A stretch of DNA of 64,000 nucleotides, from positions 1 through 64,000 of the forward strand of contig JBBRXX010000020.1 of NCBI GenBank assembly GCA_038238245.1. The letters run 5' to 3'. The stretch comes from DASQHW01 sp038238245. Lineage in GTDB: Bacteria > Actinomycetota > Acidimicrobiia > IMCC26256 > PALSA-610. Position numbers and translations under genes: made by a program. Of the stretch, positions 51,786 to 59,454 are shown in pieces; position 1 is the first letter of the stretch; each line of letters opens with the position of its first letter. The notes below the pieces were generated by a model. The model made no database searches, was not told where the DNA came from, and saw nothing but the letters and a program-made list of their open reading frames with translations.

Positions 51786-53002
51786 GCGCGAAGCGCCGGT
51801 CCGAAGATCGCGCCACCACGCTCGAACAGCTGCTCGCGGCCAAGGAGATCGTCGTGTTCTGCGGCTCCGGCGGCGTCGGCAAGACGTCGGTGGCGGCCGC
51901 GGCCGCGCTCGGCGCGACCGTCCGGCTCGGCGGCAAGGTGCTCGTCCTCACCGTCGATCCTGCGCGGCGCCTCGCCACCGCGCTCGGCCTCGAGGGCATC
52001 GGCAATCTGGCCCGGCAGGTGCCGCCCGAGGCGCTGAAGGCGGCAGGAATCGAAGCGCGCGGCGAGATGTGGGCAGCGATGCTCGATACCAAGCAGTCGT
52101 GGGACGACCTGGTGCTACGGCACGCCAAGGATGAGGAGACCGCCTACCGGATCCTCGAGAACCGCCTGTACCACAACCTCACCGCGCGATTCGTGCAGAG
52201 CCACGACTACATCGCGATGGAGCGCCTGTTCGAGCTGCACGCCAGCGGCGACTACGACCTCATCGTGGTCGACACGCCGCCGACACGGAACGCGATCGAC
52301 TTCCTCGAAGCGCCGGCGCGGATGGCGGACTTCTTCGGCAGCCGGCTGCTGCGCTGGCTCACGCTCCCGTACCGCGTGGGCGGCAAACGCGGTTCGCGCG
52401 TCCTCAACGTCGCGAGCCGGCCCTTCTACCAGATCGCCGACCGCATCCTCGGCAGCAAGTTCCTCCAGGACATCGCCGAGTTCTTCTTGAACTTCCAGTC
52501 GATGTACGACGGGTTCGTCGAGCGCGCCAACGCGGTCGAGCGGTTGCTGCACGACCGGCGCACCACGTTCGCGGTCGTCACCACCCTCGAAGCGGCACCG
52601 TTGCACGAGGCCGAGCGGTTCTGCGAGGCGCTCCTGGATCGCGACTTCCACCTCGGCGCGCTCGTCCTGAACAAGACGCTGCCCGACTACCTGCTCGATC
52701 CGGCCGGCGCCGCAGCCGCCACGGCATGCATCGACGATGCCGCGCCGATCGCCGCGGAGCTCGCGACCATCGGCGACCCCGCGCTGACCGACGCTTCGCG
52801 CACCGCACGCGTCCTGCGGACGATCGGCGAATCGTTCCGTAACTTCGCGGTTGTTGCGATGCGCGAAGCAGAGCTGCGCGCCGAGCTCGCCCGCGTGCCC
52901 GACGTGGTCGCGCGCGTCCCGACGTTCGAGGACGACATCGGCGACGTCGACGGGCTGGCGGCGATCTCCGGGTACCTGTACGAGCCGACTTCCGGCAGTT
53001 AG
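51782..53002 (+). CDS. Get3/ArsA-like ATPase B
   Basis: Second ATPase of the pair, 406 residues, with VVFCGSGGVGKTSVAAAAAL (first Lys of the deviant Walker A replaced by Ser), LTVDPARRLATALGL and DLIVVDTPPTRNAIDFLEAP. It is longer than its partner by an insert rich in aromatic residues (RLLRWLTLPYRVGG; DIAEFFLNFQSMYDGF) that could form a hydrophobic client groove. It is translated in overlap with ATPase A. No anion-binding Cys pair. Confidence 0.9.
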   Translation: MSAKRRSEDRATTLEQLLAAKEIVVFCGSGGVGKTSVAAAAALGATVRLGGKVLVLTVDPARRLATALGLEGIGNLARQVPPEALKAAGIEARGEMWAAMLDTKQSWDDLVLRHAKDEETAYRILENRLYHNLTARFVQSHDYIAMERLFELHASGDYDLIVVDTPPTRNAIDFLEAPARMADFFGSRLLRWLTLPYRVGGKRGSRVLNVASRPFYQIADRILGSKFLQDIAEFFLNFQSMYDGFVERANAVERLLHDRRTTFAVVTTLEAAPLHEAERFCEALLDRDFHLGALVLNKTLPDYLLDPAGAAAATACIDDAAPIAAELATIGDPALTDASRTARVLRTIGESFRNFAVVAMREAELRAELARVPDVVARVPTFEDDIGDVDGLAAISGYLYEPTSGS

Positions 53003-53010
53003 GGCGCCAT

Positions 53011-53016
53011 TAGCAT
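53011..53016 (+). promoter_or_regulatory. -10 box (TAGCAT), leaderless type
   Basis: TAGCAT is followed by TCATCT and the pdtaS GTG, with no ribosome-binding site, so pdtaS probably has its own leaderless promoter just after the ATPase B stop codon. Confidence 0.45.
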
Positions 53017-53022
53017 TCATCT

Positions 53023-54483
53023 GTGAGCACGCTCGACGATCTGGCCCTGGCCCGTACGGCCCTTGCCGATCGTGAGCTCGTGCACATGGAGCGGCTCGTC
53101 GCGACGTGGCGGCCACTCGCCGACCTCTCGTTCGCGGACATGCTGCTCCTGGCCCCGATCACCGGCGAGGAAGGGCACCGCTTCGTCGTCCTCGCGCAGG
53201 TGCGACCGGTCACCGGCCAGACGAACTACCCCCAGGACCTCGTCGGCACCGTCGTCGACGAGGTGGAGCGTCCGCTCGTCGCGCGGTGCTGGCGCTCGGG
53301 TGACATCGTGCGCGCCGACGCGCCCGTGCTCGGGTCCAAGGAGCGCGTCCGCGTCCAATGTGTACCCGTACGCCGTCACGGGCGGATGATCGGCCTCCTG
53401 TCACGGGAGGAGCCGATGACCCTCGCGCGTCGCTCCGGCGAGCTGGAGCGCATCTACTTCCAGACGTTCGACCGTTTCGCGTCGATGATCGCCGACGGCA
53501 CGTTCCCGTACGACGTCGACGAGATCGAAATGGAGAGCGCGCCGCGCGTCGCCGACGGCGTGATCGTGATCGACGCCGAGACGCGGGTGCAGTTCGCGAG
53601 CCCGAACGCGGTGAGCTCCCTGCACCGCATGGGCATTCACGCCTACGCCCAGTCGCAACGCCTCGCCGATGTCGGCTTCGACGACGGCGCGGCCCGCAGC
53701 GCGATGCAGCTGCACCTGCCCGTCGCCGAGGAGATGGAGCACGAAGAGGTGTCGGTGCTCGTGCGCGTGCTGCCGTTGCTGCAGGGCGACCAGCCCGCCG
53801 GCGCGCTCGTCCTGGTGCGGGACGTCAGCGACCTGCGCCGCCGCGACCGGTTGCTGTTGTCGAAGGACGCGACGATTCGCGAGATCCACCACCGGGTGAA
53901 GAACAACCTGCAGACGATCGCGTCGTTGTTGCGGCTCCAGGGTCGCCGGCTCCGCTCTCCCGAGGCCCGGGGCGCACTGGCGGAATCCGAGCGTCGCATC
54001 CGTTCGATCGCGATCGTGCACGAGACGCTCTCACGCGAAGCCGGCGACGTCGTGGCCTTCAACGAGATCGTGCGTCCCCTCGCCCGTCTCGTCGAAGAGA
54101 CGTCGTCCTCGGACGACCATACGATCCGGTTCCACGTCGAGGGCGACGCCGGAGAGCTGCCGGGCGAGGTTGCCACACCACTCGCGGTCGTCCTCAACGA
54201 GCTCATGCAGAACGCGGTCGACCATGCCTTTCCCGAAGGAACGCGAGATGCACGGGTCGACGTGATGCTCGGCCGCGACGACGGTCATGTCGAAATCGAG
54301 GTGCGCGACAACGGTGCGGGCCTGCCGGAGCAGTTCACGCTCGACGGATCACGCGGCCTGGGGCTGTCGATCGTGCAGGCGCTGGTGACGAGTGAGCTCC
54401 AAGGCTCGATCGAGATGCACGACCAGGGTGGCACGTCCGTGCGCGTCCGTGTGCCGGTTGCGATGCCTCGTGTCGAGCTCTAG
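53023..54483 (+). CDS. pdtaS: Cytosolic sensor histidine kinase PdtaS
   Basis: Soluble histidine kinase of 486 residues. An N-terminal GAF-type domain (about 15-140), a PAS domain (about 180-270), then HisKA_2 with EIHHRVKNNLQTIASLLRLQ (His289/His290) and a HATPase domain (LNELMQNAVDHAFPEG; IEVRDNGAGLPEQ; GLGLSIVQALV). No membrane helix. This matches mycobacterial PdtaS, partner of the antiterminator PdtaR, which is not in the window. The GTG is in a leaderless setting. WhiB lies convergently downstream, as in mycobacteria where pdtaS is near whiB1. Confidence 0.9.
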   Translation: MSTLDDLALARTALADRELVHMERLVATWRPLADLSFADMLLLAPITGEEGHRFVVLAQVRPVTGQTNYPQDLVGTVVDEVERPLVARCWRSGDIVRADAPVLGSKERVRVQCVPVRRHGRMIGLLSREEPMTLARRSGELERIYFQTFDRFASMIADGTFPYDVDEIEMESAPRVADGVIVIDAETRVQFASPNAVSSLHRMGIHAYAQSQRLADVGFDDGAARSAMQLHLPVAEEMEHEEVSVLVRVLPLLQGDQPAGALVLVRDVSDLRRRDRLLLSKDATIREIHHRVKNNLQTIASLLRLQGRRLRSPEARGALAESERRIRSIAIVHETLSREAGDVVAFNEIVRPLARLVEETSSSDDHTIRFHVEGDAGELPGEVATPLAVVLNELMQNAVDHAFPEGTRDARVDVMLGRDDGHVEIEVRDNGAGLPEQFTLDGSRGLGLSIVQALVTSELQGSIEMHDQGGTSVRVRVPVAMPRVEL

Positions 54484-54510
54484 GGCGCCGAGCGGTCGGG
54501 CCGTCGAGCG

Positions 54511-54813
54511 CTAGGCGAGTTGCGGTGCGGCCGCGGGCGCCGGCATCTCGATGCCCTTGCGCAGCCGGCGGCGCTCCTCCTCGGTGAGCCCGCCCCACAC
54601 GCCGGCCTCTTGATTCGTGGCCAGCGCGAACTCGAGGCACTCGCTCGCGACCGGGCACTGGGTACAGACCCGCTTGGCGGCGTCGATCTGGTCGAGCGCC
54701 ACTCCGGTCGTCCCGATGGGAAAGAAGAGCTCCGGGCTGGTGTCGCGACAGGCTGCGCGATCACGCCACTCGTCTGCATCCCAGTCGTGGGTCCGGATCC
54801 AAGTCAACGCCAC
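54511..54813 (-). CDS. whiB: WhiB-family Fe-S transcription factor (WhiB1-like)
   Basis: Fe-S DNA-binding regulator of 100 residues, found only in actinobacteria and their phages. The four cluster ligands are in RAACRDTSPELFF and KRVCTQCPVASECLEFALA, and the turn GVWGGLTEEERRRLRKG precedes the basic DNA-binding tail. GTG start with AAGGGGG 5 bases upstream. WhiB1 assignment rests on length and on the neighbouring pdtaS. It is NO-sensitive in mycobacteria; that is family knowledge. Confidence 0.93.
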   Translation of the reverse strand: MALTWIRTHDWDADEWRDRAACRDTSPELFFPIGTTGVALDQIDAAKRVCTQCPVASECLEFALATNQEAGVWGGLTEEERRRLRKGIEMPAPAAAPQLA

Positions 54814-54975
54814 TGTTTCCCCCTTGCGGGTTGCGCAGACGGCAGTGCCCACATGCCGGAACCGTGCACCCAGAAACGAGCACGCTCAGCTCGGTTGAGC
54901 GGGAGCAAAAAGAGAGGGTAACGGGCTCGTCGAGGGGCTGGCAAGGGGTCTGAGCAGGACTTTCGTGCCCATAAG

Positions 54976-54989
54976 TGGAACACGTTCCG
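54976..54989 (+). promoter_or_regulatory. KstR-like palindrome TGGAACACGTTCCG
   Basis: GGAAC-AC-GTTCC is an inverted repeat with 5-base arms. It resembles the KstR operator core TNNAACNNGTTNNA (last A is G here). It lies 20 bases before the glycerophosphodiesterase ATG, next to TAGTGT (54994-54999), so binding would block transcription. The regulator is not encoded nearby. Confidence 0.35.
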
Positions 54990-55008
54990 GTTCTAGTGTG
55001 GCAGCTCG

Positions 55009-55710
55009 ATGGCCGGCCGACCCCTCGTATTGGCACATCGTGGCGCGTCGCGCGTCGCGCCCGAGAACACGATCGAGGCGTTCTCCCGGGCGCGCGAGCT
55101 CGGTGCCGACGGGGTGGAGCTCGACGTACGACGCACCCTCGACGACGTCCTCGTCGTGCATCACGATCCCGCCGTCGATGGGTTCGGGTTGATCGCGGCG
55201 CACACGTTCGCGGCGGTGCGCGCGGCGCGCCCGGACACGCCGACGCTCCTCGAAGTGCTTGCGGAATGCAGCCAATTGCTCCTCAACGTCGAGATCAAAT
55301 GCCTGCCGTGGGAGCCCGACGCGGATGGCGCCGAGCGTCCGGTGGTGCGCGCGGTCGCGGCGGCCGTGCGCGCGCACGCGCCCGACGCCATCGTGTCGTC
55401 GTTCGATCTCGATGCGGTCGATGCATGCCGTGTGTTCGCGCCCGAGATCGCGACCGCGTGGCTGACCAGCGGCCAGGACATCGCAACCGCGTCGGCGATC
55501 GCGGCCGCGCACGGTCACCCATGGCTGCATCCCGACTGCCGCGCCGCGCTGACTGAGCCCGAGGCCGGCATTCGGGCTGCCCACGACCGCGGCGTACGCG
55601 TCGATGTCTGGACGGTGGACGCGCCGGACGAGATCCGCGTGCTCGCCGCGGCCGGTGTCGACGCGATCGTCACGAACGTCCCGGACGTGGCGCTCGCGGC
55701 TCTCGCGTAG
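55009..55710 (+). CDS. Glycerophosphodiester phosphodiesterase
   Basis: Hydrolyses deacylated phospholipids to glycerol-3-phosphate and an alcohol. The 233-residue TIM barrel has AHRGASRVAPENTIEAF (catalytic His, Glu), GVELDVRRTLDDVLVVHHDP (metal-binding Glu/Asp and second His) and ends DVWTVDAPDEIRVLAAAG. No signal peptide, so cytoplasmic (UgpQ type). Preceded by a possible KstR-like operator and a TAGTGT box. Confidence 0.93.
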   Translation: MAGRPLVLAHRGASRVAPENTIEAFSRARELGADGVELDVRRTLDDVLVVHHDPAVDGFGLIAAHTFAAVRAARPDTPTLLEVLAECSQLLLNVEIKCLPWEPDADGAERPVVRAVAAAVRAHAPDAIVSSFDLDAVDACRVFAPEIATAWLTSGQDIATASAIAAAHGHPWLHPDCRAALTEPEAGIRAAHDRGVRVDVWTVDAPDEIRVLAAAGVDAIVTNVPDVALAALA

Positions 55711-56622
55711 CTAGGGAACGACGATCGTCAGCGCGTCGGGCTCGTAGCTGATGTCGAGCTGCTGGGTGTCGCCGATGTCGTCGCCGTCGACCTGATACGG
55801 GAACGGCTCACCCGACCGCACGATCATGCGGTGCACGTCGCGCCGGTGTTCGACGCCTCGCCGGCGAGCGAGGAATTTGCCCTTGCGCATCGCGGACAGG
55901 CCGCTGCCGACCAGCGTCACGAAGTCGAGCCGGCGAAAGGCCGTGAACGCCAGCGGCCGGTCGAGCCCGGCATCCGGCGCGACGCGGAGCGGGATCCGCT
56001 CGAAGTACGTGTAGGGATCGGACTTGGAGACGATCGCGAATCGAACGCCCTCGATCGTCTCGCCGTTGTCGAGCTCGATGTCGACCGCGGTCCGGGTGCC
56101 CTCGTGATGGAAGAACGCCTGGAGCGCCGCGACGATGTGCAGCGGATGGGCGGCGAACCGCTTGAGCTCTCCGTAGCGCTCGACGCGGCGGACGACGGCC
56201 GCGTCGAAGCCGATCCCGGTGTTGAACAGGAACGGACGGTGATTGGCGATGCCGACGCCGACGCGCTTCGTGGAGTTGCGGGCGAGCGCGGCGACGAGCA
56301 CCCGCGCCGCGGCGACCGCATCGTTGGGATAGCCGAGGGTGCGCGCGTAGACGTTGGTCGATCCACCCGGGAGCGACGCGAGCGCGGTGTTGCTGTGCAA
56401 CAAGCCGTCCGCCGCTTCGTTGAGCGTGCCATCGCCCCCGAGGACTGCCACGACATCGAAGCCGTCGTTTGCCGCGGCGTGGGCCAGCCGGGTTGCGTGA
56501 CCGCGCCGCGACGTCTCCGCGACCTCCACTTCGTGCTCCGCGGCCAGCAGTTTGCGGATCATCACCCGCTTGCGTGCCGTCACCGAAGACGCAGCCGCGT
56601 TCACGAGCAGCAGGACACGCAC
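55711..56622 (-). CDS. Diacylglycerol/sphingosine kinase-family lipid kinase
   Basis: Protein of 303 residues with the DAGK catalytic motif VAVLGGDGTLNEAADGLLHS and LASLPGGSTNVYARTLGYP. It phosphorylates a lipid alcohol, perhaps diacylglycerol, during phospholipid recycling, which fits the convergent glycerophosphodiesterase gene. GTG start (VRVLLLVNAAASSV) 6 bases after TACGAT, so leaderless. Confidence 0.92.
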   Translation of the reverse strand: MRVLLLVNAAASSVTARKRVMIRKLLAAEHEVEVAETSRRGHATRLAHAAANDGFDVVAVLGGDGTLNEAADGLLHSNTALASLPGGSTNVYARTLGYPNDAVAAARVLVAALARNSTKRVGVGIANHRPFLFNTGIGFDAAVVRRVERYGELKRFAAHPLHIVAALQAFFHHEGTRTAVDIELDNGETIEGVRFAIVSKSDPYTYFERIPLRVAPDAGLDRPLAFTAFRRLDFVTLVGSGLSAMRKGKFLARRRGVEHRRDVHRMIVRSGEPFPYQVDGDDIGDTQQLDISYEPDALTIVVP

Positions 56623-56628
56623 CGAAAG

Positions 56629-56634
56629 ATCGTA
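56629..56634 (-). promoter_or_regulatory. -10 box (TACGAT), leaderless type
   Basis: Minus-strand TACGAT followed by CTTTCG and the lipid kinase GTG. The opposite-strand glycosylase ATG is only 41 bases from this GTG, so the promoters are nearly back to back. Confidence 0.45.
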
Positions 56635-56663
56635 CCCGCCGTCCGGCAATAGGATTCGCACCC

Positions 56664-57374
56664 ATGCCCGTGCCGCGCGCCACAGATCTGCGCGCGCTCG
56701 CGGGCGAGATCGCGACCTGTCGGGCGTGCCCGCGCCTCGTCGCGTGGCGCGAGACCGTGGCGCACGAGAAACGGGCGGCGTACCGCGACGACACCTATTG
56801 GGCGCGGCCGGTCCCCGGTTTCGGCGATCCGCGCGCACGCGTGCTGCTCGTCGGCCTGGCGCCGGCGGCGCATGGCGGCAACCGCACCGGACGCGTGTTC
56901 ACGGGCGACCGGTCGGGCGACTTCCTCTTCGCCTCGCTGTATCGGACGGGGTTCGCGAACCAGCCGGAGTCCGTGCGCACCGGTGACGGTCTTCGGCTGC
57001 GCGACGCGTACGTCGCGGCCGCCGTTCGGTGCGCGCCGCCCGCCAACAAGCCCACACCGGCCGAGCGCGACGAGTGCATGCCCTATCTCGTGCGGGAGCT
57101 GGCGTTGCTGACGCGCATGCGGGTGATCGTCGCGCTCGGCGCGTTCGGCTACGAAGCGACCTGGAGTGCGTTGCGGGTTGCCGCGCTCCCGGACCGCGGG
57201 CATGGCCCGCCCCCGGCCCGGCGCCCGCGTTTCGCCCATGGGCTCGAGGTGCCGTACGGCCGCGTGACGATCGTGTGCACGTTCCATCCCAGCCAACAGA
57301 ACACGTTCACGCGCAAACTGACGCCCGAGATGCTCGATGCGATCTTTACGCGGGCCGGGGAGCTCGCCGGCTGA
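56664..57374 (+). CDS. Uracil-DNA glycosylase, family 5
   Basis: Fe-S DNA repair enzyme of 236 residues. Cluster ligands are in EIATCRACPRLVAWR and AAVRCAPPANKPTPAERDEC. The catalytic loop is LVGLAPAAHGGNRTGRVF, which lacks the polar activating residue of family 4, and the second motif is CTFHPSQQNT, both typical of family 5 (UdgB). It removes uracil and hypoxanthine from DNA, useful for a high-GC genome. Confidence 0.9.
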   Translation: MPVPRATDLRALAGEIATCRACPRLVAWRETVAHEKRAAYRDDTYWARPVPGFGDPRARVLLVGLAPAAHGGNRTGRVFTGDRSGDFLFASLYRTGFANQPESVRTGDGLRLRDAYVAAAVRCAPPANKPTPAERDECMPYLVRELALLTRMRVIVALGAFGYEATWSALRVAALPDRGHGPPPARRPRFAHGLEVPYGRVTIVCTFHPSQQNTFTRKLTPEMLDAIFTRAGELAG

Positions 57375-57377
57375 CGT

Positions 57378-58187
57378 TCAGAAGATCCACGCCACCAGCT
57401 CGCCGGCGGCGTAGATCACCGAGATGACGCCGAGTGCGGCACCGACGGTGTAGCGCAGCACGCGGTCGCTCGTATTGATCGTGAAATGCGCGCCGATCTG
57501 CGCCCCCGGGATCACGCCGATCGCGAGCGCGATGGCGAACGTCCAGTCGATGTGGCCGAGATACCAGTGCGTGAGCGTGCCCGGGATCGCAAAGATGCCG
57601 ACACACGCAAGCGACGTACCGATCGTCTCCTTCAGCGGCATCCCGACCCACGCCGAGAAGGCCGGCACCATCAGGATGCCGCCGCCGACGCCCAGCAACC
57701 CGGACAGCGCGCCCGCGGCGACACCGATGGTCGCGAGGCGCCACCATTCGTCGTGCAGCCGGACCGCGCCGCGTTCGAGCGTGCGCGCGGTCGGGAATGC
57801 CGTTCGGAATGCGGTGTACGCCACGAGCGCGGCCGTCAGCAGCATGAGGATGTGCCCGTTGCCGGGAACCGCGTCCGAAAGTCGCGACCCGACGATCGAC
57901 GCCGGAACGCCGAACACCGTCGTCCACACGACCACCCGGTTGCGGATGAGGCCCTCGCGTCGGTACCGCAACGAACCCGACACCGACGACGGCAGAATCG
58001 ACGGGAGCGTCGAGCCCACCGCTTGTAGCGCGGTGGCGCCGAGCGCGCGGATCGCAGGCGTCGACACGACCGCCCCGCCGATACCGAACATCCCCGACAA
58101 CAATCCCGTCACGACACCGACGAGTAACGTGAGGAGCACTTCCAGCCACACCGGCACCGCCGGGAAGGTACTCGGGGACGAGCACAT
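57378..58187 (-). CDS. TauE/SafE-family membrane exporter (second copy)
   Basis: Membrane protein of 269 residues with eight helices: GLLSGMFGIGGAVVSTPAIR in the first half and GALSGLLGVGGGILMVPAFS in the second, plus YLGHIDWTFAIALAIG. It is paralogous to the protein at 20486. The ATG at 58187 has GGAG only one base away; a GTG twelve codons later is an alternative start. It is convergent with the glycosylase gene. Substrate probably an anionic sulfur or carbon compound. Confidence 0.88.
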   Translation of the reverse strand: MCSSPSTFPAVPVWLEVLLTLLVGVVTGLLSGMFGIGGAVVSTPAIRALGATALQAVGSTLPSILPSSVSGSLRYRREGLIRNRVVVWTTVFGVPASIVGSRLSDAVPGNGHILMLLTAALVAYTAFRTAFPTARTLERGAVRLHDEWWRLATIGVAAGALSGLLGVGGGILMVPAFSAWVGMPLKETIGTSLACVGIFAIPGTLTHWYLGHIDWTFAIALAIGVIPGAQIGAHFTINTSDRVLRYTVGAALGVISVIYAAGELVAWIF

Positions 58188-58214
58188 ACTCCGGGAGCCG
58201 CCAACTGCGGCGAC

Positions 58215-58220
58215 TACGCT
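58215..58220 (+). promoter_or_regulatory. -10 box (TACGCT), leaderless type
   Basis: TACGCT is followed by CTTCGC and the dapA-like ATG. It fits the TANNNT-N6-start pattern. Confidence 0.4.
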
Positions 58221-58226
58221 CTTCGC

Positions 58227-59126
58227 ATGACGAGTGACCTCGATCTGCGAGGCGTCTGGGTGCCGCTGATCACCCCGTTCGACGCCGCCGGCGCGGTGGA
58301 CACGGCGGCGATCGAGCGACTCTGCGGCGAATATCTCGGTGCGGGAGTGACGGGCATCGTCGCACTCGGTACCACGGGCGAGGCCTCTTCGCTCGACGAG
58401 GAAGAGAAGCACGCGGTCATCGACACGATCACTCGCGTGTGCGCGGCCGCCGGCAGCCGGGTCATCGTCGGCACCGGTTCGAACAACACCCGGCACACCA
58501 TCGACGCCACGGAAGCGTTGCTCGGGCTTCCAGCCGTCGTCGGCGCCCTCGTGGTCGTGCCCTACTACGTGCGGCCCTCCGAAGCCGGGATCGTCGAGCA
58601 CTTCAAGGTCGTCGCCAAGAGCGCGCCGGTGCCGGTGGTCGCGTACAACATCCCGGCCCGCACGGGCCGCGGTCTCGGTGCCGCCTCGTTGCTCGAGCTC
58701 GCGCGGACGCCGAACATCGCGGGCGTCAAACAGGCCGTCCCCACGCTCGACACCGACACGCTCGAGCTGCTCGCGATGGCACCGGAGGGCTTCGCGGTCC
58801 TCGGCGGCGAGGACACCTTGCTGTTCCCGCTGATGTGCATGGGCGCGGCGGGCACCATTTGTGCGTCGGCGCATCTCTGCACCGAGCAGTTCGTCGCGAT
58901 GATCGAGTGTGGTCTCGCCGGCAAGATCGAAGACGGCCGCGCGCACGCCGAGGTACTGCTTCCGGTCGTGCGGGCGCTGTTCACGGAGCCGAATCCGGCG
59001 ATCTTCAAGGCCGTGCTGCACGCGCAGGGCCGCATCTCGACCGCGGACGTGCGTCTCCCGCTCACGAACGCGTCCGATGCCGCGCTCGACCGTTGCCTCG
59101 AGGCCGTCGCCCACGCCTCTCGCTGA
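58227..59126 (+). CDS. dapA: 4-Hydroxy-tetrahydrodipicolinate synthase (DapA) family
   Basis: Class I aldolase of 299 residues in lysine and diaminopimelate synthesis. The Schiff-base Lys168 is in IAGVKQAVPTL, the catalytic Tyr in VAYNIPARTGRG, and the carboxylate loop is ALGTTGEASSLDEEEK. The TTGEAS motif and length support DapA, although related N-acetylneuraminate lyase-type aldolases share this fold. No other dap gene is adjacent. Confidence 0.88.
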   Translation: MTSDLDLRGVWVPLITPFDAAGAVDTAAIERLCGEYLGAGVTGIVALGTTGEASSLDEEEKHAVIDTITRVCAAAGSRVIVGTGSNNTRHTIDATEALLGLPAVVGALVVVPYYVRPSEAGIVEHFKVVAKSAPVPVVAYNIPARTGRGLGAASLLELARTPNIAGVKQAVPTLDTDTLELLAMAPEGFAVLGGEDTLLFPLMCMGAAGTICASAHLCTEQFVAMIECGLAGKIEDGRAHAEVLLPVVRALFTEPNPAIFKAVLHAQGRISTADVRLPLTNASDAALDRCLEAVAHASR

Positions 59127-59151
59127 TCAGGGACGAGCGCGCACCGGTCGG

Positions 59152-59157
59152 TAGCGT
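59152..59157 (+). promoter_or_regulatory. -10 box (TAGCGT), leaderless type
   Basis: TAGCGT is followed by GCGGAC and the ATG of the small membrane protein gene; no ribosome-binding site is present. Confidence 0.4.
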
Positions 59158-59163
59158 GCGGAC

Positions 59164-59382
59164 ATGTCCCGCCGTGCCGCCTGGCTGCTGATCGCGCTGT
59201 GCGCGTGGACCCTGTACGTGTGGGTCACCCGCATCTTCATCATGGCCGGCGAGGACCACTCGGCCGGGTTCGTCGTGGTGCACGTGACGCTCGCGCTCAT
59301 CTCGATCGCCTTCGGCCTGGCCGCCGGCCGCCTCGGCTGGCGGGCGCTCCGGGCACGCGACCGGGAACACATCTCGGGTTGA
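59164..59382 (+). CDS. Small membrane protein, 72 residues
   Basis: Two hydrophobic helices (AAWLLIALCAWTLYVWVTR and VVVHVTLALISIAFGLAAG) separated by a polar loop (MAGEDHSAGF), with a basic tail. It resembles short actinobacterial two-span proteins of unknown role. It lies between dapA and the MFS exporter and seems to have its own leaderless start. Confidence 0.7.
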   Translation: MSRRAAWLLIALCAWTLYVWVTRIFIMAGEDHSAGFVVVHVTLALISIAFGLAAGRLGWRALRARDREHISG

Positions 59383-59403
59383 CACCGGCCCCCCGGGGGG
59401 CGA

Positions 59404-59425
59404 TACGATACGGTTCCGTTTCGTA
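59404..59425 (+). promoter_or_regulatory. Palindromic TetR-type operator upstream of the MFS gene
   Basis: ACGATACGG-TT-CCGTTTCGT (59405-59424) is an inverted repeat with 8 of 9 pairs matching, extended by one T-A pair. It lies 30 bases before the MFS ATG, where promoter elements should be. The TetR gene directly after the exporter is the obvious ligand-responsive repressor. Typical of TetR-controlled efflux pumps. Confidence 0.65.
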
Positions 59426-59454
59426 ATACCCCGGCTCCCCCGAGGATCTCGCCC

